A stretch of 64,000 nt of DNA from Pseudomonadota bacterium (GCA_027487685.1 JAIYDC010000029.1:1-64000), one strand, 5' to 3'. Counted from the stretch's first letter, positions 10,159 through 18,978 are shown. Notes: generated by a model not told the origin, from the letters alone. A program made the numbers and translations.

Positions 10159-10497
10159 TCACCATCTCAATAGAATAAAAATGTTGCGACGTCTGACCAG
10201 GGCACCTGGTTTTAAGTCCAAATATCCTGAGTTTGTTGTCATCGGACTTAAAAATTTTAGAAATTTCTCTACGAGGCATATATTTATAAAAGAGGACTTT
10301 CGGAAATTTGGATAAATCTCGTTAAAGACGGCCGAACTTAAACCAACAGAGACCTGAGCATTTCCGTTTCTGATGGTAGTGTCACCATACCCAGAAGGTC
10401 CTTTGAAAAATTCAATCTTGAAAGTGGCGGCGACATCATCAGGGCAATTGAAACGAGTGTGGGTCTTGCCATTAAGAGTTATCTTGTAAGGGTTCAT
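10159..10497 (-). pseudogene. Probable gene remnant or start-less ORF; open frame continues upstream of the ATG
   Basis: Open frame continues upstream as IIPDFDPSGEELTLNLSGNDAERPDDILR-MNPYKITLNGKTHTRFNCPDD... to a stop near 10585 with no ATG and no signal peptide. Confidence 0.4.
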
Positions 10498-10587
10498 CCT
10501 AAGGATGTCATCCGGCCTCTCTGCATCATTGCCAGATAAATTCAGAGTAAGTTCCTCTCCGGATGGATCAAAATCTGGAATGATTTA

Positions 10588-10616
10588 AACCAAAAAAGGC
10601 CCCAAAAGGGGCCTTA
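10588..10616 (-). terminator. Hairpin terminator, minus strand
   Basis: AAGGCCCC-ttttt-like loop-GGGGCCTT followed by TTTTTT on the minus strand; immediately after a short minus-strand C-terminal fragment (DWNSGQSELILLQ*). Confidence 0.6.
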
Positions 10617-10920
10617 AATTTTACTGAAGCAAGATAAGCTCGCTCTGGCCCGAGTTCCAATCGGGACCCCTAATTCGTTAATAAGTAGGATGTTTTTGGT
10701 TACTTAATTATGGAATATCAGGGTTTGAAATAACAATTCTTCACACCCATTTCGGTGTCATTTTATCGGTTCAATTCGGCCACTGTCCACTTTCTCGACA
10801 GAATTGGGGAGTAGGAATTGAGAGTGTATAATATGTCGACAGTTCTATGTGCTAGGTCTTCGAAACATGGGACTTCGAGATTGGCCCAATGTTTGCCTAT
10901 AGATGAGAAAAGGGATTCCT

Positions 10921-11121
10921 ATGAAACTCAGTATTATTCTTGTTTTTATCATTTGCTCTGCTGCCGCTCATGCGAACCCGGCATTTTCTGTGAAGGATCG
11001 GCTTCGGCTGCATCTTTGGGTCTACGGCCTGGAGGATCAGAATCAGGGAGGGCCTAGACCTCGAACAGAACTTAAGAAGCGCCTTCCCGAAGAGGTTGAG
11101 CGGGCCCTTCGTAAATTTTAA
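10921..11121 (+). CDS. Small secreted protein
   Basis: MKLSIILVFIICSAAAHA signal peptide; RBS-like gagaaaaggga upstream. Confidence 0.6.
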   Translation: MKLSIILVFIICSAAAHANPAFSVKDRLRLHLWVYGLEDQNQGGPRPRTELKKRLPEEVERALRKF

Positions 11122-11140
11122 TACCATCTTCTACTGCCGC

Positions 11141-11161
11141 ATAGTATGATCATCATACTAT
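11141..11161. promoter_or_regulatory. Candidate MarR operator (perfect palindrome)
   Basis: ATAGTATGAT-C-ATCATACTAT, 10-bp perfect arms, 21 nt before the MarR start codon. Confidence 0.75.
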
Positions 11162-11182
11162 ACCTGATACAGGCACGAGGAC

Positions 11183-11638
11183 ATGAAGAGAATTGCTAAT
11201 ATCGGAAGCTTGTTAAAAAAGATCTATCGGGTCTACAGTATCGAGCTTATCAAAGAACTCCAGTCCAGTGGCTTTAATGATCTAAGGCCAAGCTTCCTCG
11301 AGATTCTGATGTTTCTTTCCGAGAATGATGGTCCTTCCATTAAACTCATCGGCAAGGCCTGTGGTTTAAAAAAGCAAACCATGACATCCCACTTAAACGA
11401 GCTCGAAAAGCGTGGTTACATAAAACGCACCCATTCGGATCAGGATAAGCGCGAACAGCTCGTTTATCTCACTGACTACGGGGAGAAATTTAAACTAAAC
11501 CTACTTCAAGTTACAAACGACCTTGAGACTCAATATACGACGAAGTTAGGTGAAGTGGAGCTTGATCGGGTCGAGCTTATGCTGGATAACCTCTATCGAG
11601 AACTGGTAGAGAACCAGAAAAAAGGAAGCCTCATCTAG
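11183..11638 (+). CDS. MarR family transcriptional regulator
   Basis: 151 aa; winged-helix pattern SIKLIGKACGLKKQTMTSHLNELEKRGYIKRTHSDQDKREQLVYLTDYGE. Confidence 0.9.
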   Translation: MKRIANIGSLLKKIYRVYSIELIKELQSSGFNDLRPSFLEILMFLSENDGPSIKLIGKACGLKKQTMTSHLNELEKRGYIKRTHSDQDKREQLVYLTDYGEKFKLNLLQVTNDLETQYTTKLGEVELDRVELMLDNLYRELVENQKKGSLI

Positions 11639-12147
11639 GCGGGCCTTGCTTCCGCCATGCGGAAGCCTTTCCAGAACTTATATCCACCTGAGACATTGGT
11701 GCAGTTATAGTAACCTCTTTTCACGAGGAACTCACAGGCAAGAACCGAGTGAGTCCCGTCTTCCGAGATGACGATGATCGGTGTCGTCTTATCCGTTATT
11801 TCAAAAAAGCGCTTGGAGAAATCATCCCAAGGAATACGAATAGCCTCGGGGAGTGGTTGCGGTGGCGAATAGTCTGATGCTGAAACGTCCAACAGAATGA
11901 AGTTATAATTTGGATCGCTGTACAACTTCCAAGCCTTATCCGGGCCAATGTCATGGTACTTTCGACCTTGATAAATGTATTCGTCAGACAACTCCTCTCC
12001 ATTCTTAACTCGGATTAAATTGGAGCGGTCGACCATGATCAGATGTTCGAGTTTTTGCTGTAAGGTGAGGATGTGACTCTCGAGGTCTTCAATATGTTTC
12101 TCGAAGGCGTGGAGCTGGGCGAAGATATTCTTATATTTTTTTGCCAT
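11635..12147 (-). CDS. Coiled-coil protein with degenerate rhodanese-like domain
   Basis: 170 aa; N-term heptad-rich segment; PDKAWKLYSDPNYNFILLDVS...AIRIPWDDF...PIIVISEDGTHSVLACEFLVKRGYYNCTNVSGGYKFW. Confidence 0.75.
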   Translation of the reverse strand: MAKKYKNIFAQLHAFEKHIEDLESHILTLQQKLEHLIMVDRSNLIRVKNGEELSDEYIYQGRKYHDIGPDKAWKLYSDPNYNFILLDVSASDYSPPQPLPEAIRIPWDDFSKRFFEITDKTTPIIVISEDGTHSVLACEFLVKRGYYNCTNVSGGYKFWKGFRMAEARPA

Positions 12148-12185
12148 ACGTTCCTCTGCTTACATTGTATCAGAGGAAGCGCTGC

Positions 12186-13088
12186 CTAAAAAAATGGGTA
12201 AATTGTACCAAACTGGATCCGATTCACGATCATCGTAGTCAGGATTGCGGCGGAGATAAAAATGGAACCCTCATAAAAGCCGTAACCCAGGCTTTGCATG
12301 TCCGTATCGATGTGGCCCTCGAGTCCTCGCTCTTCGCCCAGTTTAATCGGAAAGATTCGTACCAAGCCTTTCTTAAAGATCGGGAAGATGATGAGCGAGA
12401 GGATCGTCTTTAGAAGTACCTGGATACAGTAGACCGTAATGTCGTAGTGCTCCTGATCGAAGCAGCTTGCAATAACGAAGCCTGCCCCGAGAGTGAAGCC
12501 CCCGTAAGCAAAACAAAGGGAGAGGTTCTTCTGTATCAAAAGCCGGTTGAAGGAGAGTTTACTGATCAAGGTGAAGTACTTCACAGAAAAGCCGACGATG
12601 ACAAGCATATAGAGCCAAAGAACGAGGAGGATCACAAGGGAGTTTTCGGCTTCAATCATCACCGTTCTGGTGAGGTAAGCGATAACGATGGCATGGCAGA
12701 AGCTGATGAAGGCGTAGCTCATGTTCTTTCTCTTCAAGATCTCATCCGTATAGTCGAAGTTATAGAAGACGATCGACTCAACTATAAACAAAGAGAGGAG
12801 ATAGAGGATGATGGCTATAGTGCCCCAAACAGCGAAGTGGAAAATGCTCAGGATGAAGCCTGAGGTTTCGTTAAAGGTTATGGAAGAGAAGATAATCGAA
12901 ATCCCTACGACTCTGGCAAAAAGATGGAGCGTGTCGGCCGCGTTTTCGGCTGGGTGAATTTTCTTCAGGACCTGGCGTTTGACCGTCGGGTAGAAGATCA
13001 CATGAGCGTACCGATAAACGTAGATCATAAGGCATACGAATCCTGCGAGGAGAAGACGAATGACGAGGCGATCAAAAATTTCGGCCAT
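12186..13088 (-). CDS. Polytopic membrane protein of unknown function
   Basis: 300 aa with multiple hydrophobic segments; same-strand neighbour of 13098-13350 ORF. Confidence 0.7.
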   Translation of the reverse strand: MAEIFDRLVIRLLLAGFVCLMIYVYRYAHVIFYPTVKRQVLKKIHPAENAADTLHLFARVVGISIIFSSITFNETSGFILSIFHFAVWGTIAIILYLLSLFIVESIVFYNFDYTDEILKRKNMSYAFISFCHAIVIAYLTRTVMIEAENSLVILLVLWLYMLVIVGFSVKYFTLISKLSFNRLLIQKNLSLCFAYGGFTLGAGFVIASCFDQEHYDITVYCIQVLLKTILSLIIFPIFKKGLVRIFPIKLGEERGLEGHIDTDMQSLGYGFYEGSIFISAAILTTMIVNRIQFGTIYPFF

Positions 13089-13097
13089 GGGATATCC

Positions 13098-13350
13098 TTA
13101 GAAGTTTTCTTTCAGGTATTCGATCAGGAGCGTCTTTAACTCGACCTTCTTGCGGCGCTCGTCCTTGAAGAAGTGGGGAAAGTTCATCCTGGTCACAGGG
13201 CCCGTTGGCCCAAACTCTTGTGCGGGCCCAAAGAAAGGCCGGTTCAGGGAGATGCTCGATTTTAGTTCCAGGTAGAACTGCTCGTTGGGACGAAACTTTC
13301 CCCAGCCCAGAAAGCGCGGAAAGTTTTTAAAGGATTTGCTGAATCGCCAT
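13098..13350 (-). CDS. Uncalled short CDS; no in-frame canonical start (possible +1 frameshift from ATG at 13350)
   Basis: Minus-strand open frame (84 codons) WRFSKSFKNFPRFLGWGKFRPNEQFYLELKSSISLNRPFFGPAQEFGPTGPVTRMNFPHFFKDERRKKVELKTLLIEYLKENF*; RBS AAGGGAG + ATG at 13350 is one nt out of frame (MAIQQIL* ending CTT TAA). Confidence 0.6.
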
Positions 13351-13388
13351 CGTGTTTCTCCCTTTTTGTTTTTTTTTTTTTTTTCGAA

Positions 13389-13757
13389 TTAACGGTTATT
13401 CAGGTACAGGGATCCAGGCGGCACAGGTAGGAACTCTTCTTTGTCGTTGGCCTTGCGATAAATCGACAGGCCGATATGCGGGAGGTTCTTTCGGGCAAAC
13501 TCCTTGCTGGTACGGACAATGAGCTCTTCGACGGTGTCATAGCCGGATATGACCCGGTACTTCTGGTAATAGGTTTTAATCAGAAATCCCGTGGCGTGAG
13601 TATCCACGAGAATAACTGTCGTCATCGGGCCCTTGATGAGTCGTGCGAAGCCGCGTTCGTTCTGGAGGTAGTGAACACCGATCTCCGATGGAGACAGGGC
13701 CTTGGCGAGGCCCAAGTAAAGAATTAAAAGGACTGAGTAGAGGAAGAATTTATACAT
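13389..13757 (-). CDS. Small membrane/secreted protein of unknown function
   Basis: 122 aa with N-terminal signal/TM segment; directly upstream of the 13098-13350 ORF in the same frame. Confidence 0.6.
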   Translation of the reverse strand: MYKFFLYSVLLILYLGLAKALSPSEIGVHYLQNERGFARLIKGPMTTVILVDTHATGFLIKTYYQKYRVISGYDTVEELIVRTSKEFARKNLPHIGLSIYRKANDKEEFLPVPPGSLYLNNR

Positions 13758-13758
13758 G

Positions 13759-15051
13759 CTAGGCCTGGATGATCTTCAGAATGGCCGCTTGCTGTCCTTC
13801 GGGGAGCTCGTCAAAGTCACAGTGGATTCGGTTCACCGCATGTGACTGGCTATACTTCGCGAAGAGGTCCGTTGCTTCCTGGATGTTCTTGATCGTCCGA
13901 TGCCCCTTGGCGAGTGAAGATTCTCGCAAGACTTTCATCGGATAAATATTCTGGGGCGAGTTCGCACTGTAGTACTTTGATAACCGGCCCGATGAAGAGC
14001 ACTTGATGTAATCAATTTTCTGGCCTTTGAGATACCCTTCGAGCTCGTCCATCTGATCCAGATGAACGCCGCCGAAGGTTTCAAGGATTTTTTTTGGGAT
14101 GTTGTTCATCACAATCCGTCTGGCCCACTGGTCACTGGACTTGCGAAGCACGCGGTATAGGAAGGCATCGTCGTGTTCGAGGTACGCTTCGATGTCTGCC
14201 GGGATCGCGTACTCGCTACGGCCAGCTCCGTCGAAGTAGCGCTGGAGCATTTGCTCAAGACAAACGGCGCGGTAATGGAAGTAGACCATCATGAACATGT
14301 GGAACCGAGAGAGGAGAAAGTCGTCAAAGGTTGAAATGGCGCGCTCTGATATTCCAAGGTACGCCTCGCCGCCTTCAACGCAGATCTTCAGGTTGTCGAT
14401 AATCCAGTCCAGATCGAACTTCCCGTAGCTGACACCACAAAAGTAGCTGTCCCTCAGGAGGTAATCCATCCGGTCGCAGTCCATCTCGCTTGAAACGAGT
14501 TGGTGCAGTAGAGGAAAGTAGTTAACGCCACCGACGGTGAAGTAGGCGGGGTCTGAGCTTTCACCAACAACGAGCTCTGCGATCGCCTTGGGATCAATGC
14601 CGAACTCGGCCGTGACGCCTCGAAATGCAGTTGTAAAAGACGAATCGACGATTGATTTAATAGTATAGTCTTCATGTGTCGCCTGCCGTTCCCGAGAGAC
14701 GAATTGTGGCGGCAGCCGCAGGGCACTCACCTGCGGCATTACAGATTCTGTAGAATGGCTAAGCGGCGCGTGGCCAATATCATGAAGGAGGCAGCCGAGT
14801 CTTAGGCTCTCCCGAAGACGTTGCACGTCCCGGGACGACTGGTCCTTAAACAGACCGTTAAAGACCAGGGTCGCAATATGCATCACTCCAATCGAGTGGA
14901 GGTAGCGTGTGTGGGTTGCTCCGGGGAAGACGTACTCAGAGAAACCGAGCTGCTTAATGTTCCGGAGCCTCTGGAAGAACGGGTGTTCAAGGATCTCGAT
15001 CTCGGCGTCATGGATAGCAATGGAGCCGTGGACTGGGTCCCTAATTTCCAC
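13759..15051 (-). CDS. HD superfamily phosphohydrolase (SAMHD1/dGTPase-like)
   Basis: EIRDPVHGSIAIHDAEIEILEHPFFQRLRNIKQLG...HTRYLHSIGV...LLHDIGHAPLSHSTE...EMDCDRMDYLLRDSYFCGVSYGKFD; likely GTG start at 15051 (ORF track opens at 15123). Confidence 0.85.
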   Translation of the reverse strand: MEIRDPVHGSIAIHDAEIEILEHPFFQRLRNIKQLGFSEYVFPGATHTRYLHSIGVMHIATLVFNGLFKDQSSRDVQRLRESLRLGCLLHDIGHAPLSHSTESVMPQVSALRLPPQFVSRERQATHEDYTIKSIVDSSFTTAFRGVTAEFGIDPKAIAELVVGESSDPAYFTVGGVNYFPLLHQLVSSEMDCDRMDYLLRDSYFCGVSYGKFDLDWIIDNLKICVEGGEAYLGISERAISTFDDFLLSRFHMFMMVYFHYRAVCLEQMLQRYFDGAGRSEYAIPADIEAYLEHDDAFLYRVLRKSSDQWARRIVMNNIPKKILETFGGVHLDQMDELEGYLKGQKIDYIKCSSSGRLSKYYSANSPQNIYPMKVLRESSLAKGHRTIKNIQEATDLFAKYSQSHAVNRIHCDFDELPEGQQAAILKIIQA

Positions 15052-15319
15052 GAGGAGTATTCTCGCCGTGGGCGATTTCTTTGGCGTAGCTGTGCAACCA
15101 CGCCGAGATGTCCCGTGATTCATGCATCGGCTTACCGTCTATAAATAGGCAGGGAACAGTTCCGCGGCCGGTTGCCTTGATCAGTGCTTCTTTGGATTGG
15201 GGGTTCTCGTTGACATTATAGTAGGTGACATTTTTCTCAAGGCCTGTAACCCGGAGTGCCTGCTCAACAATCTTACAGTAAGGACACTGGGGAAAAAAAT
15301 AAAGTTCTAACTTTTTCAT
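15041..15319 (-). CDS. Glutaredoxin-like protein
   Basis: MKKLELYFFPQCPYCKIVEQALRVTGL...GTVPCLFIDGKPMHESRDISAWL; CPYC active site; ATG at 15319. Confidence 0.88.
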   Translation of the reverse strand: MKKLELYFFPQCPYCKIVEQALRVTGLEKNVTYYNVNENPQSKEALIKATGRGTVPCLFIDGKPMHESRDISAWLHSYAKEIAHGENTPRGN

Positions 15320-15334
15320 ATGCACCTCATAAAC

Positions 15335-15363
15335 AAAAATGGCCCCTCTAGGGGCCATTTTTT
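15335..15363 (-). terminator. Rho-independent terminator after the Lys/Ala-rich gene
   Basis: AAAATGGCCCC-tcta-GGGGCCATTTTTT, symmetric. Confidence 0.85.
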
Positions 15364-15372
15364 CGGCTCGAT

Positions 15373-16014
15373 CTAGAGATCGTCGTCTTCTTCTGCTTCC
15401 TCGTCTGCCTTCTTCTTAGGACCTTTGACATACTCAACGTCTTCGTCGAGTTCATCAATCTCGTCTTCTTCCTCTGGGGAGTCTAGGCCTTCTTCGTAAC
15501 CCCATCCGTAGCCGTAGCTCGCTTCCTCTTCTTCATCGGCCACCGCATCAGCAGGCTTGCCCTCGCCCTCTTCCTCATCGTCAGCATCAAACTCAGCATC
15601 GAAGTCATCGTTGATAGAGTCCGCAGTGTAGTCATCGCCTAAGTTGGCAGCGGCATGAGCGGGAGCCTTGGCAGTAACGATTTCTTTAACAGGAGATTTT
15701 TTTTCTTTCGTAGCCTTCGGTGTGGCCTTAGGAGCTGGCTTAGCGGCCGCAGTTTTCTTTGGCACGGCCTTCGTCTTTGCCGCGACTTTGGCAGCTGCCT
15801 TGGGAGCAGCTTTAGGGGCGGCTTTCTTAGTCACCTTTTTCACGACCTTCTTCGGCGCTACAACTTTCTTCGCCGGTGCCTTCTTCTTAGGAGCAGCCTT
15901 CGACGGTGTCGCTTTCTTAGTTGCTATTTTCTTAGCCGCTTTCTTAGGGGCAGCTTTTTTGGCGACCTTTGGGGCTGCCTTCTTTGTTACTTTTTTGGTC
16001 TTTTTCGTGGCCAC
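15373..16014 (-). CDS. Histone H1-like Lys/Ala/Pro-rich protein with acidic C-terminal domain
   Basis: 213 aa; about 115 residues of K/A/P repeats (KKAAPK, KKVVKK) then highly acidic tail with SYGYGWGYEEGLD. Confidence 0.8.
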   Translation of the reverse strand: MATKKTKKVTKKAAPKVAKKAAPKKAAKKIATKKATPSKAAPKKKAPAKKVVAPKKVVKKVTKKAAPKAAPKAAAKVAAKTKAVPKKTAAAKPAPKATPKATKEKKSPVKEIVTAKAPAHAAANLGDDYTADSINDDFDAEFDADDEEEGEGKPADAVADEEEEASYGYGWGYEEGLDSPEEEDEIDELDEDVEYVKGPKKKADEEAEEDDDL

Positions 16015-16099
16015 AAAAGATCCTTTTGAAGAAGTGGAAGTATGTATAAGACCCCACTATTATAGGGCCCCGCTGAGGATCTTATCAAGAGGCGAAAAA

Positions 16100-18883
16100 T
16101 TAATACTTAATTGAGGAAAAATCCTCACCGAGCGTATCAAGCGAGTTCCGGAACGCTGTCTGTTTGGTATCGTCTCCCGTGCCTGTTGGGTTGACAGTGC
16201 CTTCAGAGTGAATGAGGAAGGTGGTGTTATCGTACCTCGGGCCCCCACCGGATTGCAGTGATTCAAGTGTGACAAACTTTGTAGAATAGAAGTTACGACG
16301 CATCCTGTCACTTATATCTGTAGAGAGAGGACTGATAAATGAACCGTCAAAATTGGCACCCGTAAATGGTCCTGGCATATAGGCCGTCATGAGCCGGAGG
16401 TTGTCAGCGTTTTTATCGTAGGAATACTCTAACTGGTAGTACGTTGGATCATAGGAGGCAGTGGCAGGGTTGTTACCAGAAAAATACTCCTGGAGAAGGC
16501 TTCCCAGTGGCTTAGGGCAACCCGCAGGGTCCGCCGGCGCCAGGGCAGGCCTCACGGGTCCGCCATAGTAGAAATAGAGGAAGCGTCCGGCGAGGCTAGA
16601 GCAAGACTCTGGCATGAGGGTGATGTCGTTGGCCGCAAAGTCGATGTCTGATATTCCTTTGGCGGATCGGATCACTCCCTGGGCGGCACCTTGGGCGCCC
16701 CCGGCCAGATTGTCCTTCTCTTTGAAGACTGCGAGGGCGGCTTTATTCATCGCCATCTTATACTTCGTCATGCCCGTTTCTTGAGCACCCATGAATTCAT
16801 AGATAGCGCTAAGGACTTCCTGGGCTGAGCTATAGAGGACGTCGACTTGATCGTTGGCCTTAAATAGAGGCGCGTAAACCCGCGTGCGGTAGACATCTAT
16901 TCCATTCTTACTAACCGGCCCTCCTTCGTCAGTAATGAAGCCGAAGGAATCAAGACCTGATCCGAGGTTTAATGCCTCATTCGGTGTTGGGATGAGATAG
17001 TTTGCGGCTTCGTAAAGGGTCGGTGCCTTGATTCGAGCGATCTCAGCATCGAGGTCGCTGGGAGAGATTGTTGGGCTTAGGGCCGAGCCCTTAAATTTTT
17101 TGAACTGATACTGAGCATAGAGTCCCACTGGCTGTTCAGTACTCGGATTTTTTGCATCAAGGATATGGATGCGGTCTGTGGCCAGGGTGTAGCCAGTTCC
17201 CTTAAAGGGCACTTCATAATCGTAGACAAGATTGGGGACGCCGAACTGAACGCCGCCGGCGTCGGCTAGCTTACCTCCGAGAGGTTTGTCGGGGGCTTCG
17301 AGCCAGAACGACCCCGGTGCCTGGGTGGAGTTGGTCGGCAGTGGCAGTCCTGGGATGAACTTCAGACCTCCGGCGGTCGTTTCGCTGTAGAGCTTACCCC
17401 GAATAGTGACGCCGTCAAATTTGTAAGAGGTCATGTAGGGGAGGGAGCGTAGCTTCAGTGAATCGGTTCGGCCCACGATATAATTCTCGTTTTGCTTCTG
17501 AGTAAAAAGCATAGGCCCAATCCGGCCTCCCATAGGCTTGGCCGCGGCGTAGGCGGTGAGGATGACGGGCCCTTCCATGAACGGATTAAACATTCCGACG
17601 AACTCAGCTTCGCCTTTCACAGCGTAGTAGGTAAGGACGTCTGGATCTTTGTAGAATCCCATCGGGTAGCCGGGGACAGGAATCGCCACCTTCGAGACGT
17701 CACAGGCACCGGAGGTTTTATCGTCGTTTCGGGGAAACATGGCCGCGTAGAAGATGGCGTAGTTCACCATCATGAGCTTAAGATCCACCCATTGCTTTTC
17801 GTACTGCTTGTCTTTCGGGATCAGAAGATTACTAGCGTTGGCCTCGTTCGGATAGCTCACCTTCTTGGGTGGAAGCTCAGTGAGAGTGAAAGATGACTTC
17901 ATCTCATTGTCTTCCTCGTTCCCGAGGTTCCGGTAGCCCGAATAGAAGGCCTTAACGATGCGCTCGTTCCCGAGGCGTTGCTCCTGAGAGATGGCGGTGA
18001 TGGATTTCGTGCAGTTCGTGAGGCTTGTGGACCCATTGGCGCAGACCTTGCCTTGTTCCGCCGGTCGGTTCATGACAAACTCTAGGTTTCGGATCCGGAG
18101 TGCCAGTTCAACGGCACGAGGCCACGCTCCCTGCCGGTCTGAGAGGATCGCCGGGCCACGTCCCGCGAGGGACTCGTCCATGCTGTTCGAGAGGACGTTG
18201 TAGGTCCAGGTGGTCGCGACGGTCATGTTGAGATCGGAGCGGTCCACGCAGTCGGCGATCTTAGTGGAGATGAGCACGTCAGTGAACGCCCTTGATGCCT
18301 CTTCTGCACCCGGAAGATTCGAGGAGCCGAACTCAGGAAGACCCGGAACCGAGTAGCGCTTACAGATGTTCGTCTTCGACCCGGCGATGTGGATGCATAC
18401 CGCAGGAATGTTGAACTGGTCCTCGGTCTGGACTCCGGAGAGCACGTTGACGTCCTTCTCCAGCTTAAAGCGCATCACACCTGCGTCCCCGGGATTTTCG
18501 ACGTCAGCGATATTGAGGTTTCCGATCACGTAGTACTTGTAGAGCCACTCTTTATAGATGTTGCGCATTTCCCAGTTGAGATAAGCGATTTTTGTGAGTT
18601 GGCGCGCCTGCACAGATGCCCCGGCAAAGGCCGCCGCATCAGTCGCGTTTTGAAGGTTGATTTTCGCTTTTACAAAGAGGCCTACGTTGATCACGAACGC
18701 CACAATCGTGATCATCACCACAAGCGAGGCGGAGAAAAAAATGCTGATTTGTCCCCGCTCGTTTACGAGCAGGGCCATTCGGGGGGTTCGTTTTGCCACT
18801 GGCGCCAATTCTTGTCGGTTAAAGCTGGTGAATTTACGTCTCCTTATTTTGGTACGTGTCTTGCCTTGTGTAAAGTCATCCAA
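16100..18883 (-). CDS. Large Tad-like (TadE/TadG type) pilus-assembly-like protein
   Basis: 927 aa; N-term NERGQISIFFSASLVVMITIVAFVINVGLFVKAKINLQNATDAAAFAGA; start could be 18778 or 18883. Confidence 0.7.
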   Translation of the reverse strand: MDDFTQGKTRTKIRRRKFTSFNRQELAPVAKRTPRMALLVNERGQISIFFSASLVVMITIVAFVINVGLFVKAKINLQNATDAAAFAGASVQARQLTKIAYLNWEMRNIYKEWLYKYYVIGNLNIADVENPGDAGVMRFKLEKDVNVLSGVQTEDQFNIPAVCIHIAGSKTNICKRYSVPGLPEFGSSNLPGAEEASRAFTDVLISTKIADCVDRSDLNMTVATTWTYNVLSNSMDESLAGRGPAILSDRQGAWPRAVELALRIRNLEFVMNRPAEQGKVCANGSTSLTNCTKSITAISQEQRLGNERIVKAFYSGYRNLGNEEDNEMKSSFTLTELPPKKVSYPNEANASNLLIPKDKQYEKQWVDLKLMMVNYAIFYAAMFPRNDDKTSGACDVSKVAIPVPGYPMGFYKDPDVLTYYAVKGEAEFVGMFNPFMEGPVILTAYAAAKPMGGRIGPMLFTQKQNENYIVGRTDSLKLRSLPYMTSYKFDGVTIRGKLYSETTAGGLKFIPGLPLPTNSTQAPGSFWLEAPDKPLGGKLADAGGVQFGVPNLVYDYEVPFKGTGYTLATDRIHILDAKNPSTEQPVGLYAQYQFKKFKGSALSPTISPSDLDAEIARIKAPTLYEAANYLIPTPNEALNLGSGLDSFGFITDEGGPVSKNGIDVYRTRVYAPLFKANDQVDVLYSSAQEVLSAIYEFMGAQETGMTKYKMAMNKAALAVFKEKDNLAGGAQGAAQGVIRSAKGISDIDFAANDITLMPESCSSLAGRFLYFYYGGPVRPALAPADPAGCPKPLGSLLQEYFSGNNPATASYDPTYYQLEYSYDKNADNLRLMTAYMPGPFTGANFDGSFISPLSTDISDRMRRNFYSTKFVTLESLQSGGGPRYDNTTFLIHSEGTVNPTGTGDDTKQTAFRNSLDTLGEDFSSIKY

Positions 18884-18978
18884 AGGGTACCGATCTTTGG
18901 TAGCGGTACGTATGTCGAATTCGGTAAGCCTTTCCTAGCATCCCACCTTTTTCTACCCCGCCACAACAGTTCACCACC

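Noticed and set aside
10640-10670. tRNA T-arm-like sequence (GAGTTCCAATCGGGACC)
   Set aside because: No acceptor stem, D-arm or anticodon arm could be built around it; better explained as codons of a gene remnant.
12447-12863. 138-aa plus-strand ORF antisense to the membrane protein
   Set aside because: Antisense shadow of a hydrophobic coding region; very polar translation is expected from the reverse complement of TM codons.
15655-16114. Plus-strand ORFs opposite the Lys/Ala-rich gene with hydrophobic, TM-like translations
   Set aside because: Produced by reverse complement of Lys/Ala codons; low complexity, no own RBS support.
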